A stretch of 64,000 bases of DNA from CAJQQY01 sp045106765 (GTDB lineage: Bacteria; Bacteroidota; Bacteroidia; Chitinophagales; Saprospiraceae), in assembly GCA_045106765.1 (NCBI GenBank), contig JBGCFD010000045.1, positions 1 through 64,000 of the forward strand. The letters run 5' to 3'. Shown piece after piece: positions 7,184-16,043 of this stretch (position 1 is the stretch's first letter; the number at the start of each line of letters is the position of its first letter). The notes under the pieces are model-generated. The model was given only the letters and a program-made list of their open reading frames with translations, ran no database searches and was not told where the DNA came from. A program made the position numbers and the translations under genes.

Positions 7184-8521
7184 ATGAAAATAATTATAGC
7201 AGGTGCAGGTGCCGTAGGATTTCATTTAGCTGAATTATTAGCTAAGGAAAATCAAGATATTACTTTGATTGATACAGATGAAGAGATATTAGATCATGTT
7301 TCGACACATTTGGATGTGATGACCATATTAGGTGATGCAGCATCAATTCATGTATTGGAAGATGCAAAAATTTCAAATACAGATTTATTTTTGGCGGTGA
7401 CGACTTCCGGTTCTACTAATCTTCTTTTGGCAATTATGGCAAAGCAGCGAGGTGCGAAAAGAACAATTGCGAGAGTGAACAATCCTGAGTACTTTGAAAA
7501 AAAACAAAAAGATAACTTTAAGGAACTAGGTGTAGATGTACTCATCTCTCCACAACTTTTAGCAGCACAGGAAATCGAAAGATTACTCCAAAGAGGTTCA
7601 TTTACTGATGTATTTGAATTTGAAAATGGAAGAATTTCTATTGTTGGATTTACCTTAGATATGACTTGTCCACTCATCAATAAAACGATTGGTGAAATTG
7701 ATCAAACTAATGATTTTACCTTTAGAGGAATTGCAATTTTGAGGGGACACAAAACTATTATTCCTCGTAGTTCAACTAAACTACGAAAAGGAGACCACTT
7801 ATATATTGCAGCAGTTGCTGAGTCGATGGATGCAATTTTACAGTTTGTAGGGAAGCAATTACAACCCATCAAAAAAGTAATGATTGCAGGAGGAACTTCG
7901 CTTGCTTTTCGGACAGCAGAATTGATTCAAGATAAATATTCTGTTTCTGTGGTTGTAAAAAATAGGAATCGAGCAAAGTCATTTGTGGAAAATCTAAATA
8001 ACACTTTAGTTATCAATGCGGATCCAAGTAATGTGGATATTTTAAAAGAAGAAGGACTGGAACAAATGGATGCATTTATTGCATTAACTGCAAATGATGA
8101 GACGAATATTGTAACAAGTTTGATGGCAGAGCATATGGATGTGTATAAAACGATTGCTTTGGTTGATAATGTAAACTACACTCATATTTCTCAAAATATT
8201 GGAGTGGATACCATCATCAATAAAAAATTAATTGCTGCGAATAATATATTCAGATTTGTAAGGAAAGGAAAAGTAGAAGCAATTGCTAGTTTGCATGGTG
8301 TGGAGGCGGAAGTGATTGAATTTGAAATTCATAAAAAAAATCGACTTCTCCGAAATTGTATTAGTGACCTTCATTTACCTACTCACTCAATTATTGCAGG
8401 TGTTATTCGAGGGGAAGATAGTTTTATTCCAAGTGGAGATTTTCTCTTTGAAATTAATGATAAAGTAATTGTTTTTGCTTTACCAGAAGCGATACATCAA
8501 GTAGAAGAAATTTTTAAATAA
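7184..8521 (+). CDS. trkA: Trk potassium uptake protein TrkA
   Basis: A 445-residue cytosolic regulatory subunit that binds NAD(H)/ATP and gates the TrkH potassium channel. It has two tandem RCK modules. The first begins MKIIIAGAGAVGFHLAELL with the Rossmann GxGxxG and the acidic residue after strand 2 (LIDTDEE). The second begins near residue 229 (KKVMIAGGTSLAFRTAELI). Each is followed by an RCK_C domain, the first with GHKTIIPRSSTKLRKGDHLY near residue 190. The length is near the E. coli value of 458. It is followed by trkH, so the pair encodes the whole uptake system. Confidence 0.95.
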   Translation: MKIIIAGAGAVGFHLAELLAKENQDITLIDTDEEILDHVSTHLDVMTILGDAASIHVLEDAKISNTDLFLAVTTSGSTNLLLAIMAKQRGAKRTIARVNNPEYFEKKQKDNFKELGVDVLISPQLLAAQEIERLLQRGSFTDVFEFENGRISIVGFTLDMTCPLINKTIGEIDQTNDFTFRGIAILRGHKTIIPRSSTKLRKGDHLYIAAVAESMDAILQFVGKQLQPIKKVMIAGGTSLAFRTAELIQDKYSVSVVVKNRNRAKSFVENLNNTLVINADPSNVDILKEEGLEQMDAFIALTANDETNIVTSLMAEHMDVYKTIALVDNVNYTHISQNIGVDTIINKKLIAANNIFRFVRKGKVEAIASLHGVEAEVIEFEIHKKNRLLRNCISDLHLPTHSIIAGVIRGEDSFIPSGDFLFEINDKVIVFALPEAIHQVEEIFK

Positions 8522-8543
8522 TGTTTAGTTGAATGGTTGAATA

Positions 8544-8623
8544 GGATATCAGGGAAACAGGATACCAGGGAAACAGTTTAATAGGAAATCAGGCAGAAAG
8601 TGGAACAATAATTTGAAAATTCG
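8544..8623 (+). repeat. Tandem 16-bp words and AGGAAATCAGG dispersed repeat
   Basis: Between trkA and trkH a 16-base unit GGATATCAGGGAAACA is repeated immediately with one change (8544-8559 and 8560-8575). It is followed at 8582-8623 by TAGGAAATCAGG... ATTTGAAAATTCG. The latter block recurs with few changes at 11870-11911. Non-coding; function unknown. Confidence 0.6.
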
Positions 8624-8665
8624 TTCGCCTCTGATTACTCTAAAAAAACAGAATAGAAATAATTA

Positions 8666-10126
8666 ATGATAAATATAGGTGCTGTTTTTAAAGTCTTGGG
8701 AGTTCTATTAATCGTACTTGGTGCATTAATGTTGAGCTCACTTCCTTTTTCATTTTATTATGGAGGAGAGGATGCAATGGCACTTTTTTGTTCTGCGCTA
8801 GTTACAGGTTTATCAGGAGTAGGACTTTGGTATTTTTTTAAGAACCAAAAAAATGTAGGGAAGAGAGAAGGCTATTTAATTGTAGCCTTGGGATGGTTGT
8901 CTATGGGATTAGTAAGTATGTTACCCTATTTATTTAGTGACGTACTTTCTGATTTTACCAATGCTTTTTTTGAAAGTATTTCAGGTTTAACGACTACGGG
9001 AGCTTCTGTTATTAATGATATTGAAGCAGTTCCTAAAGGAGTATTATTTTGGCGAAGCTTGACACAATGGATTGGTGGAATGGGAATTATTGTATTAACA
9101 GTTGCTTTATTTCCATTGCTTGGAATTGGTGGTGTAGAACTTTTTATTGCAGAAGCTCCTGGACCAACCTCTGACAAAATTCATCCTCGAATAAAAGAAA
9201 CGGCCAAACGATTGTGGTTTATTTATGTTGGTTTGACTGCCTTTCTTACTTTTCTTTTATATCTCTGCGGAATGAATTTTTATGATTCTATTAATCATGG
9301 TTTGACGACTATGGCGACGGGAGGATTTTCTACCAAAAATAACAGTATTGCATATTTTGATGTTCCTTTAATTCAATATTTATTAATCTTTTTTATGTTT
9401 TTAGCAGGAACTAATTACACGATTATTTATTTTGGATTAAAAGGAGAGTTGAAAAAAGTTTGGAAAAGTGATGAGTTTAAAACCTATGTAATATTATTGT
9501 TAAGTTTAATAATAGTAATCACTTGTTTGGTCTATAATTTTACGGATTATTCCTTAGAACAATCGTTTCGAGATTCAGCATTCCAGATTGTTTCCATCAT
9601 TACGACGACTGGTTTTGTTTCAGCAGATTACACTTCTTGGTCTCCAGGATTGACTTTAGTTTTTTTCTGTTTATTATTTATTGGAGGATGTGCAGGATCG
9701 ACAAGTGGAGGGATAAAAGTGATTCGACATTTAGTTTTAGTCAAAAATACTTTTTTAGAATTCAAGCGATTATTACATCCACGTGCATTGATTCGAACCA
9801 AGGTAGATGGTCAATTAGTTGCAGCAAGAGTATTGACTCATATTTTGGTTTTTCTATTGATTTATTTAGCCATTTTCTTTTTGGGATCAATTATCATGGC
9901 AATGATTCTTTCCGATTATGAACATCCAATGATGACTGCGTTTGGTGCAGTAGCTACAGCGCTTGGGAATGTTGGTCCTGGAATTGGAGCAGTTGGACCG
10001 GTGGATAATTTTGCACATATTCCTAATTTAGGAAAATGGTTTTTATCGTTTTTGATGTTGCTAGGAAGGCTGGAATTATTTACGATATTGATTTTGTTTA
10101 CGCCTTATTTTTGGAGAACGAATTAG
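8666..10126 (+). CDS. trkH: Trk potassium uptake protein TrkH
   Basis: A 486-residue membrane potassium channel subunit of the Trk/Ktr/HKT superfamily. It has four pore repeats with selectivity-filter strands, visible as LTTTGASV near residue 110, TTMATGGFST near residue 214, and TTTGFVSADY near residue 312. The third pore region is followed by the intramembrane-loop stretch CAGSTSGGIKVIRHLVLV. A fourth filter is near residue 430 (ALGNVGPG). Many hydrophobic helices separate these. It lies 144 bases after trkA on the same strand with a repeat between, so it may be co-transcribed. Confidence 0.95.
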   Translation: MINIGAVFKVLGVLLIVLGALMLSSLPFSFYYGGEDAMALFCSALVTGLSGVGLWYFFKNQKNVGKREGYLIVALGWLSMGLVSMLPYLFSDVLSDFTNAFFESISGLTTTGASVINDIEAVPKGVLFWRSLTQWIGGMGIIVLTVALFPLLGIGGVELFIAEAPGPTSDKIHPRIKETAKRLWFIYVGLTAFLTFLLYLCGMNFYDSINHGLTTMATGGFSTKNNSIAYFDVPLIQYLLIFFMFLAGTNYTIIYFGLKGELKKVWKSDEFKTYVILLLSLIIVITCLVYNFTDYSLEQSFRDSAFQIVSIITTTGFVSADYTSWSPGLTLVFFCLLFIGGCAGSTSGGIKVIRHLVLVKNTFLEFKRLLHPRALIRTKVDGQLVAARVLTHILVFLLIYLAIFFLGSIIMAMILSDYEHPMMTAFGAVATALGNVGPGIGAVGPVDNFAHIPNLGKWFLSFLMLLGRLELFTILILFTPYFWRTN

Positions 10127-10163
10127 CAACGAGATAGTAATTGCTAAAACTAAATTTATATAT

Positions 10164-10238
10164 TAGAGTTTATTCGTTTGACGTTGAACGTTTGACGTTT
10201 TACGGTCCCACATACAATTCTATTTAGAATAAACTCTA
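10164..10238. repeat. 75-bp repeat unit with 12-bp inverted ends
   Basis: The ends are TAGAGTTTATTC (10164-10175) and its exact reverse complement GAATAAACTCTA (10227-10238). The interior carries GACGTT words, GACGTTTTACGG and CCCACATACAATTC. It is non-coding and downstream of trkH. Confidence 0.8.
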
Positions 10239-10239
10239 T

Positions 10240-10293
10240 TAGACTTTATTCAGTTGAATGGTTCACATACAATTTATTTCGGAATAAACTCTA
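10240..10293. repeat. 54-bp second repeat unit with the same inverted ends
   Basis: The ends are TAGACTTTATTC (10240-10251) and GAATAAACTCTA (10282-10293), one base after the first unit. Its right half (TTCACATACAATTTATTT...) is a variant of the first unit's; the GACGTT part is missing. The two units look like a tandem, internally shortened duplication. Confidence 0.75.
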
Positions 10294-10370
10294 TTGATAA
10301 TAAATGAATTGACTCAATTGATTTACTATCCTTTTTCAACAACAAAATAAAATATAAAACAATAAAAGTT

Positions 10371-11252
10371 ATGAAGTATAAAATGCTCTTTTTTATCCTT
10401 TTTCTCTTTTTTAAGATATCCATTTCTCAAAGTCAAAATTTTAAACCAAGTAAAGATAAACTATACCAATCCTTAATTGGAGAAGTACACCTATTGACAT
10501 TGTTTGTCGATACTCAAAATGAGTATTGGGAAGATGATGAAAAAAAATATTATAAAAGACAATTAACCAAAAGTCAAGATTGGCTAAAAAAGGAAGCAGA
10601 ATTTTATGACCAAGAATTAGAATTCAATAATGAAACTTTTTTTGTCGATAATTATGAAACTATTTATATAGAAAAAGTAAAAAGAGGAGATAACCCCAAA
10701 GAAACTATTTCTAATGTAATGGATGAACTTGGATATGATAATTTTGATGATTTTTTAGATAGAAATAATTTTGATTTTAAAAAACAAAAATTAAAATTAT
10801 TACTTTTTGTCAAGAGCTTTGATAGAAGCCATGCCTATAATTATTTTTCAAATTTAGATTTAGATGTTTCGATTGTTTATTGTAAAAGTACTTATGGAAT
10901 GCTAACCAATCATAAGGTAATCTCTCATGAAGTGTTACATCAATTTGGAGCATGGGATTTATACCAAGGGAAAAGTCAAACACAAAAAAATGCAAAAAGA
11001 GCCAAAGAGCTTTTCCCAAATTCAATTATGATCAGCACTTTTTCAAATAAAGATTTGGAAGTAGATGACTTGACTGCTTGGAGAGTTGGATGGCATTATG
11101 ATATGGATGATGAATATATGGATTTTGATCCAGCAAAGAGTCGAGGGAAGCCAACAGCAAAAGAACGTACTTATAAAAAGAATAAAAGTGATGGGATAAA
11201 ATTTAATTTAAAAAATCTTAAAAGGAAGAAAAAGGAAAAATCTAATAACTAA
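10371..11252 (+). CDS. Putative secreted metzincin-like metallopeptidase
   Basis: 293 residues with a Sec signal peptide (MKYKMLFFILFLFFKISIS, cleavage near residue 20). The key feature is H186-E-V-L-H190-Q-F-G193-A-W-D196, an HExxHxxGxxD zinc site in which Asp replaces the third His of classic metzincins. This is followed 30 residues later by FPNSIM with Met220 in the position expected of a Met-turn. The rest is charged and ends in a lysine-rich tail (KNLKRKKKEKSNN). No family name is claimed. I infer a periplasmic or exported zinc peptidase. It is monocistronic after the trkH repeat cluster and convergent with the next gene. Confidence 0.75.
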   Translation: MKYKMLFFILFLFFKISISQSQNFKPSKDKLYQSLIGEVHLLTLFVDTQNEYWEDDEKKYYKRQLTKSQDWLKKEAEFYDQELEFNNETFFVDNYETIYIEKVKRGDNPKETISNVMDELGYDNFDDFLDRNNFDFKKQKLKLLLFVKSFDRSHAYNYFSNLDLDVSIVYCKSTYGMLTNHKVISHEVLHQFGAWDLYQGKSQTQKNAKRAKELFPNSIMISTFSNKDLEVDDLTAWRVGWHYDMDDEYMDFDPAKSRGKPTAKERTYKKNKSDGIKFNLKNLKRKKKEKSNN

Positions 11253-11276
11253 GGAATATTTGAAATGATAATTTTT

Positions 11277-11313
11277 TTCGTTTAAATCAATCTTATATTT
11301 TGGTTTAAACGAA
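11277..11313. terminator. Bidirectional hairpin between convergent genes
   Basis: TTCGTTTAAA (11277-11286) and TTTAAACGAA (11304-11313) form a 10-bp perfect stem 25 bases after one stop and 7 before the other. A T run precedes the stem on the plus strand, acting as a U tract for minus-strand transcripts. Confidence 0.6.
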
Positions 11314-11319
11314 GAAGAA

Positions 11320-11838
11320 CTAAAAATAAAGCCGACTAAAATACAACAACAAAACAGTAAAAATCAACAACCTTGCAATCACATTTCGATAAAAAACACT
11401 CGCCCGTTTATCCTTCAAATGAAAAGCAAATAATCCGATACTTACAAATAATAACCCGACCATTCCTGTAATTCCAATAGATAACATCTCTTCACTCATT
11501 TCCCAAGATTCTAATCTAAACAGGATGGCTAAAATTCCAACCCCAAAAGCCAATCCACAAAGTATCGATAAAATCACTTCCAATGATTTATATTTTCCTA
11601 CTCGAAACATTAACCACGAAAATGCAATATAGAGCATCGCCGAAGTTGTCCCTCCAATAATTAAAGCTTCACTTGAGTAGGCCATTCCTTTATACTTCAT
11701 CCCCAGACCAATCGCTAAAATAATCAAAGGAATGATTTCTAAATTTTGCAAAAAACGTTGTAAAGGAGTTGCCGGAATTTCTTTTTCAGGAGAAAAAACT
11801 TCTTCGAGGTCGAGTGGATCTTGATTTTTATTAGCCAT
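11320..11838 (-). CDS. Hypothetical multi-pass membrane protein
   Basis: 172 residues, no family recognised. A charged N-terminus with an acidic stretch (residues 1-32) precedes about five hydrophobic segments near residues 33-50, 55-78, 85-105, 118-138 and 150-168. This suggests an inner-membrane protein with a cytoplasmic N-terminus. It is convergent with the metzincin-like gene, and a repeat lies 30 bases upstream. No function is proposed. Confidence 0.75.
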   Translation of the reverse strand: MANKNQDPLDLEEVFSPEKEIPATPLQRFLQNLEIIPLIILAIGLGMKYKGMAYSSEALIIGGTTSAMLYIAFSWLMFRVGKYKSLEVILSILCGLAFGVGILAILFRLESWEMSEEMLSIGITGMVGLLFVSIGLFAFHLKDKRASVFYRNVIARLLIFTVLLLYFSRLYF

Positions 11839-11869
11839 GTTTTTTTAGTGTATTGGTTTATCAGGTCAT

Positions 11870-11911
11870 TAGGAAATCAGGTATGATGTGAAATGATGAT
11901 TTGAAAATTCG
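11870..11911 (+). repeat. Second copy of the AGGAAATCAGG dispersed repeat
   Basis: TAGGAAATCAGG... ATTTGAAAATTCG at 11870-11911 aligns with 8582-8623 at the same spacing. It lies in the gap between two minus-strand genes. Confidence 0.6.
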
Positions 11912-11940
11912 CAAAAGCAATTACCTAATAAATTAACAAT

Positions 11941-12693
11941 TCAACGAGAAAGAATCGCACAAACAATCCCCGTCGCCACCGCTGCATTCAAAGATTCTGC
12001 TCCTCCACCTTCGCCTTTTGGAATTAAAATTTGATGCGTAATTTTATTTAATATTTCAGGTGAAATTCCTTTGCCTTCATTGCCAATCACAATCACTCCC
12101 TTTTTATAATTATTTTCTTCGAATATGTTTTTTCCCTCCAAAACAGTTCCATAAAATGGCATTTCACTACATTTTTCAAAAACTTCATCAAACGGCAAGT
12201 ACATCACTTTGACTCTTAAAAATGCACCCATACTTGATTGAATCGTTTTGTGATTATAAAAATCAGCACATTTTTCAGAACAAAAAACATAAGGAATTCC
12301 AAACCAATCCGCAATTCGCAAAATTGTTCCGAAATTTCCAGGGTCTTGAATTCCGTCGAGGTATAATGAAAAATTATTTTTTATTACCTCTTCATTCCAA
12401 TTAGTAGGCAATTTTTTGGCCACCAAAAATACAGGCGAAGGAGTACTAAAATTGGAAAATTGTTTAAAATCTTTTTCGGCTGCAACTTCTATTTCTATAT
12501 GGTTACTTAAAGATTGGTTAAAGTGTTGGCGCTTCCAATCTTCCGTTGCAATGACGGATTCAATTTCGACGTTTTGAGATTGTAATATTTCTAGAACAAT
12601 TTTATCCCCTTCTACAGTAAAATTATTATACTTTTGCCGAATCTTTTTTAGCTTTAACGAGCGGAGGTATTTTATTTTATTTTTTGAAATCAT
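11941..12693 (-). CDS. SpoU/TrmH family RNA 2'-O-methyltransferase
   Basis: 250 residues of the SPOUT superfamily, which methylates a 2'-OH of tRNA or rRNA with SAM. Motif 1 is LDGIQDPGNFGTILRIADWF near residue 112, with the conserved N and R. Motif 2 is VIGNEGKGISPEI near residue 198. Motif 3 is IPKGEGGGAESLNAAVA near residue 225. An N-terminal L30e-like substrate-binding domain occupies residues 1-95. The closest general type is RlmB/TrmH-like, but the exact target nucleotide cannot be read. It is divergent from the TamL-like gene. Confidence 0.92.
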   Translation of the reverse strand: MISKNKIKYLRSLKLKKIRQKYNNFTVEGDKIVLEILQSQNVEIESVIATEDWKRQHFNQSLSNHIEIEVAAEKDFKQFSNFSTPSPVFLVAKKLPTNWNEEVIKNNFSLYLDGIQDPGNFGTILRIADWFGIPYVFCSEKCADFYNHKTIQSSMGAFLRVKVMYLPFDEVFEKCSEMPFYGTVLEGKNIFEENNYKKGVIVIGNEGKGISPEILNKITHQILIPKGEGGGAESLNAAVATGIVCAILSR

Positions 12694-12840
12694 TAGACTT
12701 TTTTGTTTGACGTTGAACGATAAACGTTTGACAGTCGCTCATTTATTTTTAATTTAATTTTACCTTTTTTAGAAAGATGTCGTTGTATATATTAGATATG
12801 AAATTTTTTCTAAAAAAATCAGATTAGTATTTCTGACAGC

Positions 12841-15264
12841 ATGAACTGCAACAGCGCGATAAGGTACACATTTTTTATTTTTTTCATTCTCCTTCTTGGA
12901 ACAAGTTGTGGAACGCTCAAGCATTTGGAAGAAGGGGAAACTATGCTTCGTAAAAATAAGATCGAAGTAGAGGATAAAGAAAATGTTGATAATATTAATG
13001 GATTAAAATATGAATTAAATTCGTTGATTTATCAAAAACCTAATTCAAAATTTTTAGGAGTTTTGCCAAGTTTTGGACCATGGTATTATTATCGGATACA
13101 AGCAAAAAGTGATACGACTTGGTGGGGGAGATTTATGTTAAAAAACTTTGTTGAAGTACCTGCAGTTTATAGTTTAGAAAAAGCAGATCGCTCTGCGGAG
13201 AATATGGAAAAGGCGTTGCGTAACAAAGGTTATTTTAATGCGGAAGTAGAATTTGAGACGAATAAAAAAGGACTCCGAAAGAAAAAAATACATGTTACCT
13301 ATAATATTAAAACAGGGAAAAGATATTATTTGGATGGAGTAAGTTTTACGAGTAAGGATACTGCTATTCATAAAATTTTACAAGAAATAAAAAGTGAAAC
13401 ATTACTGCCTCAAGGTGCGCCCGCCAGTAAATCTATTTATGAAGAAGAGACTCGTAGGATTACTTATCATTTGTTGAATAATGGTTATGCTAATTTTTAC
13501 AAAAAATATTTTTCCAAACTTCAATCCGATACCCTTTCTACGGACAGTTTATATAATCAGCTAAATAATGTTGAATTGGAAGTTCTGCTTCCAAAAGATT
13601 CCTCCCAACATAAGACTTATTCCATCGGAAAAGTGACCGTAATATCGATGTATGATGAAAATGGAAATCCAGTATTGGATCAAGATTCTGTTTTTAATAA
13701 TACTCATTTTTATGTCGGAGAGGGCAAACATTTTATCAAATTAAAAGCCTTAGAACGGAAAATATTTTTGCGAGAGGGAGATCTTTATCGATTGGAAAAT
13801 GTAGACAAAACACGAATTCAATTAGGGAGTTTAGATATTTTTCAATTTGTGAATATCAAGAGATCTATTTCTGAAAAATCAGATTCCATTTTAAATTATG
13901 AGATTAGATTGATTCCCAAAAAACGGCAAGAATTTGGAGTTGATTTCGAATTTAACAATTCTAGAATTGTAACCACGAGTAACGCATTTGTAGGAACAGC
14001 GGCAGCCTTAAGTTATCGAAACCGGAATACATTCAGAGGTGGAGAAGTCTTTACAGCTAGAGCAGAAGGAGGAGTGGAGGTAATTCCAAGACAAAACTTT
14101 AGTCTCAATGCTTGGAATATTAATTTGAATTTCTCTATGGATTTTCCAAAGTATCATGACTTATTTAAAACGGATGATTATATTCTGTCAAGGATATTTA
14201 TTCCAATGAAAAGTAAAAGAAAAGCTTTTTATGAAAAATTAAAGATAGAAGGTGTCACGAGTACATCGTTGAAATATAATGTTTTGGCGAATACAGGAAA
14301 TTATAGAATCGACATTTTTGCAGGATCTTGGGGATGGAAATTTCGTCCAAATAATAACTGGGATGTAGCGCTGAATAAAGTTGGAATTGATTTTTTAGAT
14401 CCAGTTTTATCTCAATCGTTTCGAGATTCTGTTATTGCAAAAAATGCCTATTTGGAAAGAAGTTTTAGATCTCAATTATTTACAGGAGGAATATTTAGAG
14501 ATTTAAATGTAGTGTATCGAAAAGACATTGGAAGAAGTGGAAAGTCTTCTTTGTTGGCACGAGGGAATTTAGAAGTTTCAGGTTTAGAGGTTTGGGGAAT
14601 TAATAAAATTAGAAATGCACTTGGCAATGATATCACTTTTAAGTTAGCTAATAAATATGAATTTTCTCAATACGCAAAAATAGAAGGAGACTTTAGGTAT
14701 TACCGAAAATTTACAGGAGGACGACTTCTAGCGACTCGATTAAATATTGGAATTGCAGGAGACTTTGGGTTTTCTAATGAAGTTCCTTACGTCAAGCAGT
14801 TTGCTGTAGGCGCACCTAATAGTATGCGTGGTTGGCGATTACGAGAACTTGGGCCAGGGTCTTATGTTGATCCTGATGTAGATGAATCGACTACAAATTT
14901 TTACCAAACAGGTGACTTCAAAATAGAAGCTAATCTGGAATACCGATTTCACATTTTATGGTATTTAAAAGGAGCGATATTTTTAGATGCAGGGAATATT
15001 TGGTCGCTTAGTAAAGCTGATGACAGGGTAGGTGCTGGGATTGAAAAAGGTTCGGATATATTAAAAGAAATGGCTGTCAATACAGGTGTAGGATTTCGAT
15101 TGGATGTAGATTATTTTATTCTAAGATTTGATTTAGGATATAGATTAAGAAATCCATATCCTGATGCAGATGGAGATCATCGGGTTTTTCATTTTAAAAC
15201 TTTTCAAAAAGATTTGGCCTTGGATAAGTTTCGAGGAAGCCTCTCGGTGGGGTATCCATTTTAA
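12841..15264 (+). CDS. tamL: TamL-like Omp85 lipoprotein (BamA/TamA family)
   Basis: 807 residues. A lipoprotein signal ends in a LLGTSC lipobox near residue 23, so the N-terminus is probably lipidated. POTRA-like repeats follow (about residues 30-380), and a C-terminal 16-strand Omp85 barrel contains the family hallmark PNSMRGWRLRELGPGS near residue 660. It ends in a terminal beta strand finishing in Phe (GSLSVGYPF). A lipidated TamA-type Omp85 is the Bacteroidota TamL pattern; TamL is thought to work with TamB in outer-membrane assembly or lipid transport. No tamB follows in this window. The symbol is offered from architecture only. Confidence 0.85.
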   Translation: MNCNSAIRYTFFIFFILLLGTSCGTLKHLEEGETMLRKNKIEVEDKENVDNINGLKYELNSLIYQKPNSKFLGVLPSFGPWYYYRIQAKSDTTWWGRFMLKNFVEVPAVYSLEKADRSAENMEKALRNKGYFNAEVEFETNKKGLRKKKIHVTYNIKTGKRYYLDGVSFTSKDTAIHKILQEIKSETLLPQGAPASKSIYEEETRRITYHLLNNGYANFYKKYFSKLQSDTLSTDSLYNQLNNVELEVLLPKDSSQHKTYSIGKVTVISMYDENGNPVLDQDSVFNNTHFYVGEGKHFIKLKALERKIFLREGDLYRLENVDKTRIQLGSLDIFQFVNIKRSISEKSDSILNYEIRLIPKKRQEFGVDFEFNNSRIVTTSNAFVGTAAALSYRNRNTFRGGEVFTARAEGGVEVIPRQNFSLNAWNINLNFSMDFPKYHDLFKTDDYILSRIFIPMKSKRKAFYEKLKIEGVTSTSLKYNVLANTGNYRIDIFAGSWGWKFRPNNNWDVALNKVGIDFLDPVLSQSFRDSVIAKNAYLERSFRSQLFTGGIFRDLNVVYRKDIGRSGKSSLLARGNLEVSGLEVWGINKIRNALGNDITFKLANKYEFSQYAKIEGDFRYYRKFTGGRLLATRLNIGIAGDFGFSNEVPYVKQFAVGAPNSMRGWRLRELGPGSYVDPDVDESTTNFYQTGDFKIEANLEYRFHILWYLKGAIFLDAGNIWSLSKADDRVGAGIEKGSDILKEMAVNTGVGFRLDVDYFILRFDLGYRLRNPYPDADGDHRVFHFKTFQKDLALDKFRGSLSVGYPF

Positions 15265-15357
15265 GAATATCCAATATTGAAATTTGACGATAATAGTATA
15301 TTATATACTGCTTGAGAAGTGTCGTAAAACTTCGACATTGGCTATTTCTACAGGTAT

Positions 15358-15990
15358 TCAAAAAAGACTCTTCCTTCCATATTTACTACAAATCGGACAC
15401 ACTAAAGGATCATGTCCTCGTGCAGGGCAATGCTCTCTCCCAAAGAAAATAATTTGTAAATGTAATTTGTTCCAACTCTCTTTTGGGAAAAGTTTTTTCA
15501 AATCTTTCTCTGTTTTTACTACATTCTTTCCAGTACTCAAAGTCCAACGATAAGCTAATCGGTGGATATGTGTATCTACTGGCATTGCAGGAAATCCGAA
15601 GGCTTGAGCCATCACGACGGAAGCAGTTTTATGTCCCACGCCAGGTAGTTTTTCCAACTCTTCAAATGATTGAGGAACGACTCCGTCATGTTCATTCAAA
15701 ATGATATGCGATAAATCTGAGATTGCTTTTGACTTCCGAGGCGAAAGTCCGCAAGGGCGAATAATTGCTTTAATTTCTTCGACTTCAAGCTTTATCATAT
15801 CAGTTGGATTATCTGCTTTGGCGAAGAGATGTGGCGTGACTTGATTCACCCGAATATCTGTGCATTGAGCAGATAAAAGTACGGCAACAAGCAAAGTGTA
15901 GGGATCTTTATGGTCAAGTGGAATTGGAGTAGTTGGATAATATTTGTCTAAGATTTTATGGATTTCGTTGGCTTTCTCTTGTTTGGTCAT
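15358..15990 (-). CDS. nth: Endonuclease III (DNA glycosylase/AP lyase)
   Basis: A 210-residue HhH-GPD base-excision repair enzyme that removes oxidised pyrimidines and cleaves AP sites. The helix-hairpin-helix reads LPGVGHKTASVV with catalytic Lys at residue 121, and the catalytic Asp is at residue 139 in VDTHIHRL. These positions nearly equal E. coli Nth K120/D138. The C-terminal cluster loop departs from the E. coli pattern: C-x9-C-x2-C is present (HCPARGHDPLVCPIC), with no fourth Cys before the end. The fold and active site are intact. It is convergent with the TamL-like gene. Confidence 0.95.
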   Translation of the reverse strand: MTKQEKANEIHKILDKYYPTTPIPLDHKDPYTLLVAVLLSAQCTDIRVNQVTPHLFAKADNPTDMIKLEVEEIKAIIRPCGLSPRKSKAISDLSHIILNEHDGVVPQSFEELEKLPGVGHKTASVVMAQAFGFPAMPVDTHIHRLAYRWTLSTGKNVVKTEKDLKKLFPKESWNKLHLQIIFFGREHCPARGHDPLVCPICSKYGRKSLF

Positions 15991-16003
15991 AGTTTGGTTA
16001 TTT

Positions 16004-16037
16004 TTTTACCGCAGAGTTTTAAAACTCTGCGGTAAAA
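16004..16037. terminator. Perfect 34-base palindrome, terminator-like
   Basis: TTTTACCGCAGAGTTTT is followed directly by its exact reverse complement, giving a 17-bp stem with A/T flanks. It lies 6 bases beyond the stop of the acyl-CoA-reductase-like gene and just upstream of nth, so it probably ends the former transcript. Confidence 0.75.
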
Positions 16038-16043
16038 ATTATA

